In this document: positions 27,724 to 39,092 of the stretch, in pieces
How positions within the stretch are numbered: the first letter of the stretch is position 1
Layout: each line of letters opens with the position of its first letter
Assembly: GCF_014898815.1 (NCBI RefSeq)
Contig: NW_026515428.1
Location: forward strand, 1,550,001 to 1,614,000
Source: Panonychus citri
Lineage: Eukaryota > Arthropoda > Arachnida > Trombidiformes > Tetranychidae
Length of the DNA stretch: 64,000 nt
Reading direction: 5' to 3'
The notes under the pieces: model-generated
The model's database searches: none
Seen by the model: only the letters and a program-made list of their open reading frames with translations
What the model was told of the DNA's origin: nothing
Translations under genes and position numbers: made by a program

Positions 27724-27850
27724 TGAAATATCAGGTCAAATATGAATTGGGTAAAGGAGCCTGTCTCGTTTTACATGAACAACAAAATTGATTTCATTGC
27801 AGGATTCCAGGAAACGCAAAGAGACGGCGTCCAAAGGCCGCCAGTTACCG
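27724..27850 (+). pseudogene. Second EEP endonuclease N-terminus, opposite strand
   Basis: On the plus strand the words NIRSNMNWVKEPVSF and NKIDFIAGFQETQRDG match the N-terminal start of an EEP endonuclease, with the QET motif. They resemble the minus-strand copy (FIAAFQET versus FIAGFQET) but are not identical. A TGA stands where the usual tryptophan before NIRS would be. Similarity stops just after QRDG. The copy is therefore a short truncated fragment lying head-to-head with the longer minus-strand endonuclease, from a second insertion or from an inversion during integration. Confidence 0.6.
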
Positions 27851-28119
27851 CCAGGCGTCATTTGTCGTTAACTTGACACTTCATATGAGCTTAGATACTG
27901 ATTAACTGTTTGTTATTTCAAATAATTACGATTGATATTTTGATTGTTTATTTTGTTTTCTTTTAATTGTTTGTTAGTAATTTTAGTATATTTTATTATT
28001 TGGATATATTAATTGTTTGTTTAGGTATGATGTGAACTGTGAAAAGTTAAAGGTTGAGCCTTACTAGGAACTTTTTGTCGGAGAACTTGTTTGTTTTGTT
28101 TGTCATCGTTCTCAGATTT

Positions 28120-29367
28120 CTACTTCGCGTATTCGATTAGTATTGTTGAATAGGTCGCTAATTTAACAAACTTAAAGTCCGTGTCTCTTTCTCTATTCGA
28201 TGATTCCACTGTTTTCACAAGGGTTGTGCATTCATTTTCATTGGTGACACGATTACTCTTCTTCTCATAAAAGGTACACGATGAGCATTCCTTTTTCCCT
28301 AGCACTTCTTCATCTGATGTTCAATTCTTTTATTGCAGCAGGAACACTTCTTGATCCGTTCACATACACATTCGATCTTGTATCTGAGAACACAGCAGTA
28401 TGGACATTGTTCCAAGTCGTGGAATATCGTCGTATATAATCATAGAATTCATACTCTTTACCTTTTGTTTTTAGCGGCCAGTCAGCAAAGTTGATTAACG
28501 ATCTTGTTGCCTCGAAGACTATTCTCTTCATTTTACCCAATTCCATCGATGTACTAATGACCTTGATTCCATCCCGAATGATAAATCTCGTCAGGGGCAT
28601 CAATACTTAAGCATTTGAAATCATCAGGTGAAGGAAATTTAAAACACAAAACTTGGAAAGCTCAAAAAGGTAAAATCCGTAAAATCAACGACTGGCTCTC
28701 CACAATCTTTTCGACCACAAGAAAAGAAACAAAATTTAAACCAATCTTTACTAAGAAGATAATCCTTCAGATTGACCTGCCTTGATTTTTTTTGAACCAA
28801 AAATTGAATAGGAGGAGTTATACCAGGAACATTGATCTCTTGATATCCGCAACTGAAGCATTTGTATGCATAACAAAATGTAAGATGTAAATCGATCCAA
28901 AAACGATCATCCCCCTTTCTCAATAAATTGCAAATGTCATGATAAAAGTGACCTTCATCTCCTCCAGCAGTGAGATATTTTTCGTGAACGAACTCAGAAA
29001 GATGTCGACACAACAACATCATTCCATGATTGATATCCAAATCTCTTTTATCGGGATTAAGAGGCCATGGTCTATCACTCCTTAGCTGATTTCGATGTCG
29101 ATTCTCACATATGAGATATCCAGCAATAGAGCTTTTCAAATACAATCGATAGATCTTGACCGAGGGATCAACCCAGAGGTAAGGTAACTCTCCAACTTGC
29201 TGAATTGCTGCACCTCGCGTTGGCCTGGTTGCCTCTCCCAAATGTACTTTTTGAACCATCTTGTGATGAACTATGAATAAAATCTCAACAAAAGGCCCGA
29301 GATTGAACAAACAAACCAATGCTGAAATCAGAAAACAATGACCACGATGATTAGGCATTCCAATCAT
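28120..29367 (-). pseudogene. USP-type ubiquitin hydrolase-like pseudogene
   Basis: Three consecutive frames read as one protein of about 415 codons with breaks near 28640-28600 and 28320. The start has a USP cysteine box, GMPNHRGHCFLISALVCLF, matching G(L)xNxGxxCFxxAxxxxL with the catalytic cysteine. The middle has zinc-finger-like pairs (CFSCGYQE and CFFSCGRKDCG) as USPs have between the two catalytic halves. The end has IVFEATRSL and a decayed histidine box (NNVHTAVFSDTRSNVYVNG) where active USPs have a GHY motif. The tail has CSSC. USPs remove ubiquitin from proteins. Here the frame breaks and the imperfect histidine box argue for a dead copy. It lies directly upstream of the endonuclease fragment on the same strand, so it may be cargo of the same mobile element or a retrocopied host gene. 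Confidence 0.6.
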
Positions 29368-29399
29368 ATGTTTTGGCTGAGGAAAATCTTTTATATTTA

Positions 29400-30063
29400 A
29401 TCGTAATCAGAAATTGGAACAGATAATTTTTTCTGTTCATTAATCTGTTGATCTAATAACATTTTACTTTTATATCCACTTTTCTTTATATTCTATTTTT
29501 TGTCTTCCACTACAGCATCAATAGAAGATGATGTATTGAATTCATAGATGTTCAAAGAAATCCAAAAAGGTGAAACAATCAGATGAGATGATGTTCAATA
29601 TTATTAGATGGAAAAAGAGAAAGAAAAAATATGTCTCCCATCGTCATGAACATCATGTTACATGTTAACATTGGTCGACACGAATTACATTTATCATAAC
29701 CTAAAAAAGAGCTAAACTATCTAACTAATATCGGAAAAAGTTGTTGCTGACAAGTAGCTCAATAATAATCGAGCTGAGGAGAGTTGTAAGTGAGGTAAAA
29801 ATCAAGAGGCTCGAAAAGTTGAGTCCAATGAGAGGGTGAAAGGAAAATGTATTAGTCTAAGCAAAAAGGGAAAACAACAACAACAACTGAACATTGAATC
29901 ATTGAACCATTGGATTGATGGTGAAGGTTGAAATGTTAAAATGAACACAATCAAGATCAATGTTCATTTCCCTGTCAATCAGGTTGTCTGATTTATTTCT
30001 CATGTCCATGAGATGGAAACAGATTCATCATCATCTCAGTATAACACACCTTACATAGAAAAG

Positions 30064-30130
<67 letters not shown>

Positions 30131-31099
30131 TTTTCAATCGTTTTGAGAAGCGACAGCAAAAAAAAACAACAACACCAAAGATGAGATGAAGTATTAATAG
30201 AAATTTTTCTCTCTCTCTCTCTTTCTTTCGTTTACAGAAAGGTTTGAGCGGGAAATTCTGGACTGTTTTCAATATCGATCACTTTTCACTTCTTTTCTCA
30301 CCAGTGACACTAATCTATCTGGACACTTAAAAGTTATGCAACATGATTAACAATCACATTAAATGATTAACATAATCCTTTTGGTATAGATTATCACATT
30401 ATTCATGATAATGGTGACCTTGTCAGCTAAGACTGATAAGTTAATCGTTATCAATGAAGGTTGGAATAGATCGGTAAGGTCATGATTAAGATAAAGAATG
30501 ATAATAATAAAGTAACAAGTTGTTAATCGATTACAATGAAATGATAAGTATCAATTTACATTGATTAGAAGATGATGGTAATGATGATAAAGATGATATT
30601 TGGGGAAGAGTGAAGGATAAGAGAAATGTAATCATGAAGTTACATGGGATTTGGATTTTGAATCAGGTTAACACGAGAATTGACTTAAATTATTGGGTGG
30701 AAAAAGATTATCGGGTTGAAAGGTTTTAAATCTAATAGATGGTGAGAAGAAACAAAAATTTAACATGAAAAATGAAAGAGGTAAAGAAAATCATCAATAA
30801 CCGATAATAATAATAAGTTAGAATGATCATGGTCAATAAATGATGAGATATATTTCAATTGTTAATCTATGTGTTCATCTTCTTCATGATGGAATCATTT
30901 TCCCTCAAATCTTCAACTCTTATGACTCAAATTTCATCAATTCTCTTTACCGATACGCCTACATGATTCTGGAACTCTGAGTAAAATATATAATACATAA
31001 GTCGCCTCATCTTCACCATCTTCTAATACTTATCATCACCATTATCATTATAACTCACATATTCCATGTAAGCAGATGATTTCTCATCTCGACAATATC

Positions 31100-31138
<39 letters not shown>

Positions 31139-32673
31139 AAATTTCATCATATCCACATCTTCATCACATTATTGTTATTATCAAATAATAACAATAATCA
31201 AGGTTAAATTGATGACTGAGAAAAAGTCATAGTCTGTATATTAGCTTGACCATGATACTCATGTTAATGGCTATTTCAGGAAGATATAAATTTGTCCAAT
31301 TCTGAGAAAAATTTTATATATGTATTTTCACAATCAGATAGAGCAAAAAACCAAGGTTGAATTTCAGGGAATCAGTAAAGATTTTCCCTCATGATTATGT
31401 TGTATATAACATAATTAATCGATTAGGTTATAAAACTGAAAATAGGAAGAAGAAAAAAATGATCCCAATTATCATGAGTCTTGAATTTTTTAGATAAATC
31501 TGAATTATCTAACTGTCATTCTGAAAGATGACAAGTTAACAAAGTGAACTCAACTTTTATCCTCATCTTCAATTTGCCCGAATGGGAAATGAAAAAAAGA
31601 TTATCATACTTTTGAAAAATTCTGGTTTGACCTTTACATTGATTTATCATTGTTATCCAAATTATACTCAGAGTTTCGAGTTGATAATAAAGATTAAAGG
31701 TAAAAGAAGAAAAGTTCTTGAGATCAATTTGATTTCATTGAAAACTTTATCCCATTTTGGTCTCTTAGGACATGATTCGAGGACATATCAAATGTTAAAA
31801 CCTTATTTAATCTTTGGTCAAGAGGATCTCAACCTATTCTTGTAAATTCAATTGCTGGACAATCAGGTCAAGCTTAGTTTTTCATTCTGGAATCATGTAA
31901 AGTGGTTTGAAAGATTTGTTTCCAGCCAACTTGACAGGAATTTTATTTTCTCTCTCTCTCTTACTATCGATAGTTATCTGATTATCTTCATCATTCAGAA
32001 TTCATTATCACGAAGTTGATTTCATTCTGAACGGAATAAGAATAACTTGATACTCTTATTCTCATTTTTTAATCTCTCAAATTCCTCATGGTTACCATGG
32101 ATTTTGAAAGGCCATTTACTTATCTTCATCTTCATGATTCTCTTGGTCCCTTAAGGACATTTATAATTTTCCATGAGTCGGTCAACCATAGATGTACATT
32201 TGAAACAAATTACTGTCCATTCAACTTTCCATTAAATTCAGTGTCTCCTCATCAACACCAAACCAGCAACATGATAAACTTGAGTCGAGCAACTTTTACC
32301 AGGGATAAAAATGGAAACTTGAACATTTAAGTGAATGAAGTGCAAAAAAAGTAACAAATGATAATGATAAAGCTTTAATCATCTTTTACAACACTTACTA
32401 AGGGAAATGTTATCAACAGTGGATAACAAAACTGGACCATGAAAAATGTGATCACATTCATTGAAAAACGGAAATGATGTTACACTAACATCCTTCAAAA
32501 AAAGAAACGTTCAACATGAGAGAGGAACATTCTTTGGTATAATAGTTCAGTTCATGATAAACTCTCTGAATTGCTACGAATGAATTTTGGGTTAAATGCT
32601 TATGGATATAAGGGAAAGTTTCCATCAAGTTCAAGGTCACGATGAAATTTTCGGGCCAAAGAAGTGACAATTT
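29400..32673. other. Non-coding with GA microsatellites
   Basis: (GA)n lies at 30067-30126 and 31101-31135. Plus-strand frames at 31582-31845 and 32088-32330 have no recognisable family and are probably chance. Confidence 0.6.
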
Positions 32674-33055
32674 TGTAGTGTCCCGATTAAATAAATGAAA
32701 TTATTGAATTAAAATGAAAAGGGAACTAACACTTAGGTTAATTTGAATTACTGTTTAAGTAAAATACAAAAAAGAACGATTTTAAAGTTAAACTGACTTG
32801 TTTATTAGCAAAAACGAAGTGAAGTCGAATCTTCTTAGAAACGGCTTTTATAGGAGAATTGGCCTTAGCCTGGGGTTACAATTGGTTGTTTTAGAATTGA
32901 AAATAATCCTAGTGAGAAAATAAGTCGAAGTAATTAGCGAGAGAGTGAGAAAGTAAGAGAAAAGCTTTAAAAATGCCTTATGGGTAAATGTGGGGGTTTA
33001 TGGGGGTTTAAGTGTTTTAACTTTTTTTTCTTTTTCTTTGTCTTGGGACATCACA
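32674..33055 (-). repeat. 3' LTR of the gypsy-type element
   Basis: 382 bp. The stop of pol lies only 11 nt before it, so any polypurine tract is short (GTCCGGGCGAT borders the LTR). Confidence 0.95.
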
Positions 33056-33066
33056 ATCGCCCGGAC

Positions 33067-35757
33067 TTAAAGCTTTTGACACCTGTCAAAATATTTATAA
33101 GCGTTTGCTACATGTGCAACTTGTTCTTGTCCATTGTTAATGTATATTAATGTTTTTGGGTTTTCATCATATTTAATGACTTTGGTTATTACGAATGGTC
33201 CTTTAACCAATCTTTTCTTTCCTTTGTGTCCAAATTTGACCATGATTTTATCTCCTTCGTTGAATTCGGGTATTTGCCTTTTAGCTTGAGAATTCTTTTT
33301 CTGTCGTTCCAGTTCAATAGCCTCCTTGGTTTTGGATTTTCTTTCAAGTTTTCTTCATTCAAACCAAATTCGATATCGGCTGGTAACAATGGTGATTTAC
33401 CGAAAAGTTTAAATAGTGGAGTACATCCAATTGAAGAGTTGAATGATCTGTTAGAGTGTTTGATAGCATATGAAAGTAACTCTTTCCAGTTACCCAACTT
33501 GTGGTCTTCGTACAATTTGATAAACATTTTTATCTCTTGCATTCTTCTTTCAACCAAACCGTTTGAAGCGGGATGATAGGGTGAACTATTTTTCAATTTG
33601 ATGTTTTTCTTTTCAGACCATTTGAGAAATTCTTTCGAGACAAATGCGGTACCATTATCTGACACAATTGTTTTATCGAATCAAGAAACTTAAAGTTATT
33701 TAAATATTCGATTACCGCTTTGGTTGATTCTTTCATTGCTTTTCCTGATACAACTCGCGTAGCTTCATCAACAACCAAAAGAAATGACCTTGTCGTTTTT
33801 CTTCCTTCACCTTTCTTAACCAACTCACCGAAGTCGATATGAACAGTATTAAATGGCTCCGATGCATGCTCAGGGAAATAAGGAATATCGTATGAAAGTC
33901 TAGTCTTGAGTGTTTGACATTGGTTGCAAGATCGAACATAATCGAAAATTTGCTTTTCATCCCTGACCATCTAAAACGATTTTTGATCTTGATGTAAGTT
34001 CTCCAGCATCCATCATGACCACCACTAGCAGGATCATCATGATAACGATAAAGTAACTTATCAATAAAGTCTTGAGACAAATTATTGTTTTCAAAAATGT
34101 GGGGGTTTTATTATGGGGTTTCCTTGTTCTGCTCTAAATCTTGAACTAAATTGATGGAATTATTATCTAAACATAATCTAGATAAAGCATCAGCATCTGT
34201 TAACAATTTTCCAGGCTTATGGTTGATAGTAATATCGTACGATAACAAACGAGTTTGCCATCTAGCTAATCTGCCTGTTGGCTGATCAATGTTCATTAAG
34301 TATTTAAGTGCAATATGATCAGTGTGAACGGTGAAAGGTCGACCTTCAATATATGACCGAAAGTATTTCACAGCTTTTATTACAGCTAAAGCTTCTTTTT
34401 CAGTAATTGGATAATTAGTTTCAGCTTTAGTGAAAGTGTACGAATGAAAACCAATTACTCTTAATTGTTTATTTTTCGGTTGAGACTTATCTCTCTGATA
34501 GAGAATTGCTCCTGACCCATAGTGACTTGCATCTGTACAGAGTTCAAAGGGTAAGTCATTATCTGGAAGTTGTAAAATAGGATTACTAGTAATTATCTCT
34601 TTCAAAGTGTTAAAAGCTTTTTGACATTCATCTGTCCATTCGAAAGGCTGATCCTTTTGTTTAAGTCGATCAAGAGGTCTAACAATCTGAGCATAATTCT
34701 TTATAAAAGCCCTAAAGTGACCTGTTAATCCAGTAAATTGCCTTAGAGAATGGATATCATTTGGTTCACTCATCTTTCTAACTTTTTCAACAGATTCATC
34801 TTTTGTTGTTTTTGTTGATCCATCCATTACTCTACCAAGAAACTTTATTTTCCTCACTAAGAATTCACATTTATCAAGATTTAATATCATATTAGCTGCT
34901 TCTAGACAATCAAGAACATTTCGAGTTAATTTCTCACAATCTTCTTTAGATTTGCTTCCAATACAAATATCATCAATATAAACTGCTACGTGACGATTGT
35001 CTGAAAGGCTAATTAGAATATCTTGCATTCGTCTTTGGAAAATAGCTGGACTATTTTTCCAACCATAAGGAAGTCTATTCCATTCATAGTGACCAAACGG
35101 TGTTACAAAGGCAGAATATTTTCTAAATTCTTCATTCAATCCTATCTGCCAGAAACCTTCTCTCAAGTCTATTTTTGAGAAATAATTACAACCTCCGAAG
35201 CTTTTAATCACATCATCAATAATGGGAAAAGGGAACGGATCGTTAGCAGTAATTTTATTGATTTCTCGATAATCTACACAAAGACGTAACTCTCCACTCT
35301 CTTTAACTGGAAGAGTAATGGAGAGGCATACAATGAATTGGATTTTCGAATGATTCCTTTAGATAAAAGTTCTTGTATTTTATTCTGAGCCCAATTGTAG
35401 CGAAAGTCTGACAATCTGAATGGCTTACGTTGAACTATTTGGTGTTCTGGGATGAGCCTGAAATCAACGGAAAAAGAAGGAATGGGAAGAGTATTAGAAC
35501 AAAGATTAGGATAAATTGAACTTAGTTCAGCTTTAATATCATTGCTAACAAGAAATTCGTCATTTACTGATTTAGTAAAATTTTCAGAAATGTGGGGGTA
35601 TTTTATGGGGGTATTTTGCTCAATAGACATAAGACCTATTTTGAACTTTGTTAATCCAGGAATTCGAGTAGAATTGGATAGGGGAGAGTTTCAACTAGTT
35701 TAAACTCTAACTTTTCACAGATATCATTGAAAACAATGTCAATCTCGCAACAAGATT
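33067..35757 (-). pseudogene. Pol (protease end, RT, RNase H, integrase), frame-broken
   Basis: The domains follow in order. Protease remainder: ILLEFLD, which lacks two residues of the usual LLGRDFL. Reverse transcriptase: YIDD catalytic box at 34969-34980. RNase H: TDASHYGSG and a closing DADALSRL. Integrase: HHCC finger with HDD...GGHDG and CNQC; catalytic D in HIDFGEL, D in SDNGTAF, E in NGLVERRMQE; and a GPY/F-like KGPFVI before the stop at 33067-33069. Frameshifts lie near 35690, 35325, 33965, 33675 and 33310, and two TAA stops in tandem stand at 34108-34113 between RNase H and integrase. As assembled it cannot make a full Pol protein. The near-identical LTRs suggest either trans-mobilisation of a dead copy or indel errors in the assembly. 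Confidence 0.88.
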
Positions 35758-36951
35758 CTATTGTTGAAACTTGACCTTTGAAGTCTCTAACTTTGATATC
35801 ACATTTTGAGGTTTTAAATTGAGTTTCTTTACTAAATCTGATTGAATTAAGTTGTGATCTGAACCAATATCAAATTTACAAGAATAACTTTGATTATTTA
35901 TGAGAACATCATTTATCGTATCAATAAATGGTAAACTTTTAGATTGAGAAGTTGAGCATGAATCGGTAACCAGAAAGCTGTCAAATGACTTCTTACCTTG
36001 AGTTGACTTCGATTCTTTGTTATTAGAATTTTGATCCTTCTTTGGTTGTTGGGGTGGCTTGATACGAGTAGGTTTGAGTTGTTCCAAAGCACTTCTTAGC
36101 TGTTGACGATCATCAAGCGATTTACCAATGAGATGTTGTTGATATTCTTCTGGAAGACCAAGTAGCACTTTGGTAACAAAATTAAAATGATCTAAATTGG
36201 GATAGCCGATTTGGATCAAACGTTGCTTTTCGAAGAAGTAGTCGAGTATTGGACCACCTCGATACTCCCATTTATCTGCAATAATTGCTGCTGAAAGTCG
36301 ATTCTGACCAAATGATCCCTCGAAAGAAGATTTCCAAACTTCCCATGATTCTTCGACATTGTCACGGATCATTGAGGAGTACCACTTGAGAGCATTACCT
36401 TCCAATGCAGCTTTCAAACCATTGATTCTCATAGAGTCACTTAACCAACCATTATGAACACACATTCGTTCATAAGTTTTCATCCAAACTGCTGGATCTT
36501 CACATTTTCCATCAAATTTGGTGATTTCCATTCTTTGATGTTTTATTTGAGATGAAGGAACCATAGCTTCTTGAAAGCATCTTAAAGTTTCAGCAAACAT
36601 TGTTTGTTGGGCTTTCATCAATTCAGAGATAGCACTTAGCACTGTTGAGTCCGAATTGATGCTTGATGTTGGTTCTGGTTGGTCATCACCTGCTTCACTT
36701 ATCTGACCAAACTCATTATTTAAATATGGTTCAGCTTCTTCATCAGTCAAAGAAACGCAAATATTTCTCGCACGAACAATATTGACGAGAGCTGATCTAA
36801 TGGCTGATTTAGATGTGAGCACTGAATGATGTTCCAAATCTTGAAATTCCTCATCAAGAAGAGTCCATTCACTTGATCCTTCTAACTTATATCGTTGAAG
36901 TAATATAGATGAGTTAATTTTCACAAAATTGAAACGAAATTTATTACTCAT
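35758..36951 (-). CDS. Gag plus start of protease, gypsy-type element
   Basis: A 397-codon frame starting 22 nt inside the upstream LTR. The middle has a retrotransposon Gag capsid region (ITKFDGKCEDPAVWMKTYE, GNALKWYSSM, then a segment ending LLGLPEEYQQHL). No CCHC zinc knuckle is visible; instead there is a Lys/Gln/Asn/Ser-rich stretch. The C-terminus enters a retropepsin domain, but the active-site triplet reads D-I-G (FDIGSDHNLI) where D-T/S-G is expected, so the protease may be inactive. The frame ends inside the protease and the remainder follows in another frame, either by programmed frameshift or by damage. Confidence 0.85.
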   Translation of the reverse strand: MSNKFRFNFVKINSSILLQRYKLEGSSEWTLLDEEFQDLEHHSVLTSKSAIRSALVNIVRARNICVSLTDEEAEPYLNNEFGQISEAGDDQPEPTSSINSDSTVLSAISELMKAQQTMFAETLRCFQEAMVPSSQIKHQRMEITKFDGKCEDPAVWMKTYERMCVHNGWLSDSMRINGLKAALEGNALKWYSSMIRDNVEESWEVWKSSFEGSFGQNRLSAAIIADKWEYRGGPILDYFFEKQRLIQIGYPNLDHFNFVTKVLLGLPEEYQQHLIGKSLDDRQQLRSALEQLKPTRIKPPQQPKKDQNSNNKESKSTQGKKSFDSFLVTDSCSTSQSKSLPFIDTINDVLINNQSYSCKFDIGSDHNLIQSDLVKKLNLKPQNVISKLETSKVKFQQ

Positions 36952-36972
36952 CCTGTCGAATGCGCCAATAAA

Positions 36973-37341
36973 TGTAGTGTCCCGATTAAATAAATGAAAT
37001 TATTGAATTAAAATGAAAAGGGAACTAACACTTAGGTTAATTTGAATTACTGTTTAAGTAAAATACAAAAAAGAACGATTTTAAAGTTAAACTGACTTGT
37101 TTATTAGCAAAAACGAAGTGAAGTCGAATCTTCTTAGAAACGGCTTTTATAGGAGAATTGGCCTTAGCCTGGGGTTACAATTGGTTGTTTTAGAATTGAA
37201 AATAATCCTAGTGAGAAAATAAGTCGAAGTAATTAGCGAGAAGAGAGTAAAAGTAAAAATGCCTTATGGGTAAATGTGGGGGTTTATGGGGGTTTAAGTG
37301 TTTTAACTTTTTTTTCTTTTTCTTTGTCTTGGGACATCACA
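36973..37341 (-). repeat. 5' LTR of the gypsy-type element
   Basis: 369 bp, identical to the other LTR except for one block near 37238-37256, where the other copy has 13 extra bases. It carries the G-rich motif TGTGGGGGTTTATGGGGG (plus strand, about 37275-37292). Confidence 0.95.
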
Positions 37342-37346
37342 AATTT

Positions 37347-37626
37347 CTTGCTTCATGATGGATCAATAAATAATGAATTTCGAATAAAGTTTAATCATGA
37401 ATATTGGTGTTTCTTTTTCCCTCTCATATAAGCTTGAATTCAATTTGATTTTGGAATTGAAATTTTAAAATTTTCTTATTCTTTCCTTTTCCTTTTTCCT
37501 GTGTTTCAAGTGGATGGTAAATTAATATTCCAAATTCTGGTTTCAGTCAACAATCAATTGATGATAAATTACAAATATATCATGTCAAGAGTTATCATCT
37601 TCACGAAGAAAAGAAGTGAGTGAAGC

Positions 37627-37670
<44 letters not shown>

Positions 37671-38327
37671 AAAGTATTTCAATAATAAGCAGAAAAGTAA
37701 ATAGAGGAAGAAAAGAAAATATGGAGAATCAGAAATTCACCATGAAAAAGGAGATTTTATGAAAATTTTGAGAAAATAAAAAGTTCCAAACATTACTCAT
37801 GTTATTGGCCTTTTTTCACCATAAGATGATGATATATGTTTACTTTCAAGTGGCTCATCATTTTTCCAATAATTTTTGTCAACTTACTCTTCACTAATTT
37901 CCCAGGTAATTTCAATACATTTTATCTTGAAATCTTCAATCCAACTACTTATAGAATTTAAATGAAAAGCAAGTTATATTATCATATCCACTTTGAAATA
38001 ATTATAAATAGTAATTCATGTGAAGAAAATCATAATTTAAAAACGTTGATAAAGGAAATATTTATGATCAAGATGAAAGAGAAGATAAAAAAAAGGTATA
38101 GAATTTTTATTCTTCAAAGATGAAATTTGAATGAGATTGAGAAGTGGGTTGATTTTCATGGTGAAATGCCATCAACATCAGATAAGATACTGAGAAAAAG
38201 TTCATAATGGAAACCTGCATATTGAATAATAATAGTAATGTTTTTTCTTCCTAATGAATTAGCCTTTAACCGGAGGTTTTCATGCTAGTGTATATTTATT
38301 AATGAGTATCCAAGTTATTACTTTGAA
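37347..38327. other. Non-coding with (GA)n
   Basis: (GA)n at 37632-37666. Otherwise AT-rich with no feature seen. Confidence 0.6.
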
Positions 38328-39092
38328 TATATCCACATAAACACTTGTAGATATTCTCGAAAACGAGTTAATGAAAATCATAAAATTTAATATGAAGATC
38401 ATTCTTCCATTATTAAATTCATACTTATCAAATCGATCGATAATTTATTTGAATTAATTAATTATTAACTTTTTTCAATTCGATCATATTGAATGGTTCG
38501 ACCTTAACAGTGTCGAAAATTTTCGAAAAATGATTCAAATTGTAGAACATAAATTGACTATTTGATATAAAAATTTGAACATTTAGGACAATTTCATCGA
38601 AAAATAATGATAAATTGAATTCGAAAATTAATGAATTTTACCTATAATTCACCATTTAAAAACCATGGACAAAATTCAGAAAAAAGGAAAATTTTATGAA
38701 AAATATAAGTCAATGGAGTTTCCATGTTAACTCATTTCGAATTCAATTTATCATTATTTTTCGATGAAATTGTCCTAAATGTTCAAATTTTTATATCAAA
38801 TAGTCCAATTTATGTTCTACAATTTGAATCATTTTTCGAAAATTTTCGACACTGTTAAGGTCGAAAAAGGCCATTTCGAAAATATGATCCCGAAAATTGA
38901 AAAAAAGTTAATTTATGTTAATTAATAAATTTTCAAAATTAATCGATCGATTTTGTTGAAAGTTACATAATTTAATAATGGAAGAATTGATCTTCATATT
39001 GTAAATTTTATACAATTTTTCATTAACTCGTTTTCGAGAAATTCACCAACAAGTGAACGCTATCTAAAAAGTGACATTACTTATGTGGATAC
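38328..39092. repeat. Fold-back inverted repeat, about 765 bp
   Basis: The left arm (about 38328-38640) and right arm (about 38728-39092) are reverse complements with small gaps, around a spacer of roughly 90 bp. The inner parts (38499-38627 and 38735-38863) match almost base for base over about 128 bp. The outer parts match in blocks such as CTCGAAAACGAGTTAATG and TCTTCCATTATTAAATT. The outermost shared word is ATCCACATAA. No open frame is inside. It fits a fold-back MITE or a very old palindromic insertion. Transcribed as part of the intron it would form a long hairpin. Confidence 0.85.

Larger units (their letters stand above)
32674..37341 (-). mobile_element. Ty3/gypsy-type LTR retrotransposon, full length
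   Basis: A 4668-bp element on the minus strand inside the presumed 40-kb intron. Two direct LTRs (36973-37341 upstream, 32674-33055 downstream) flank gag-protease and pol. Both LTRs begin TGTAGTGTCCC and end GGGACATCACA, an imperfect inverted pair with TG...CA ends. The flanks carry a 5-bp target duplication AATTT (32669-32673 and 37342-37346). Directly inside the upstream LTR lies a candidate primer-binding site, TGGCGCATTCGACAGG (about 36952-36967 on the minus strand). The domain order protease, reverse transcriptase, RNase H, integrase places it in the Ty3/gypsy order. No envelope-like frame is present. The two LTRs differ by one 13-bp indel block only, so insertion is recent. Confidence 0.95.

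Noticed and set aside
25880..29400. A complete Helitron/Helentron
   Set aside because: An APE endonuclease and a hairpin near the presumed end fit, but no Rep or helicase motif and no clear termini were seen.
31582..32330. Two plus-strand frames of 87 and 80 codons
   Set aside because: They have no recognisable family, no splice context and ordinary codon noise.
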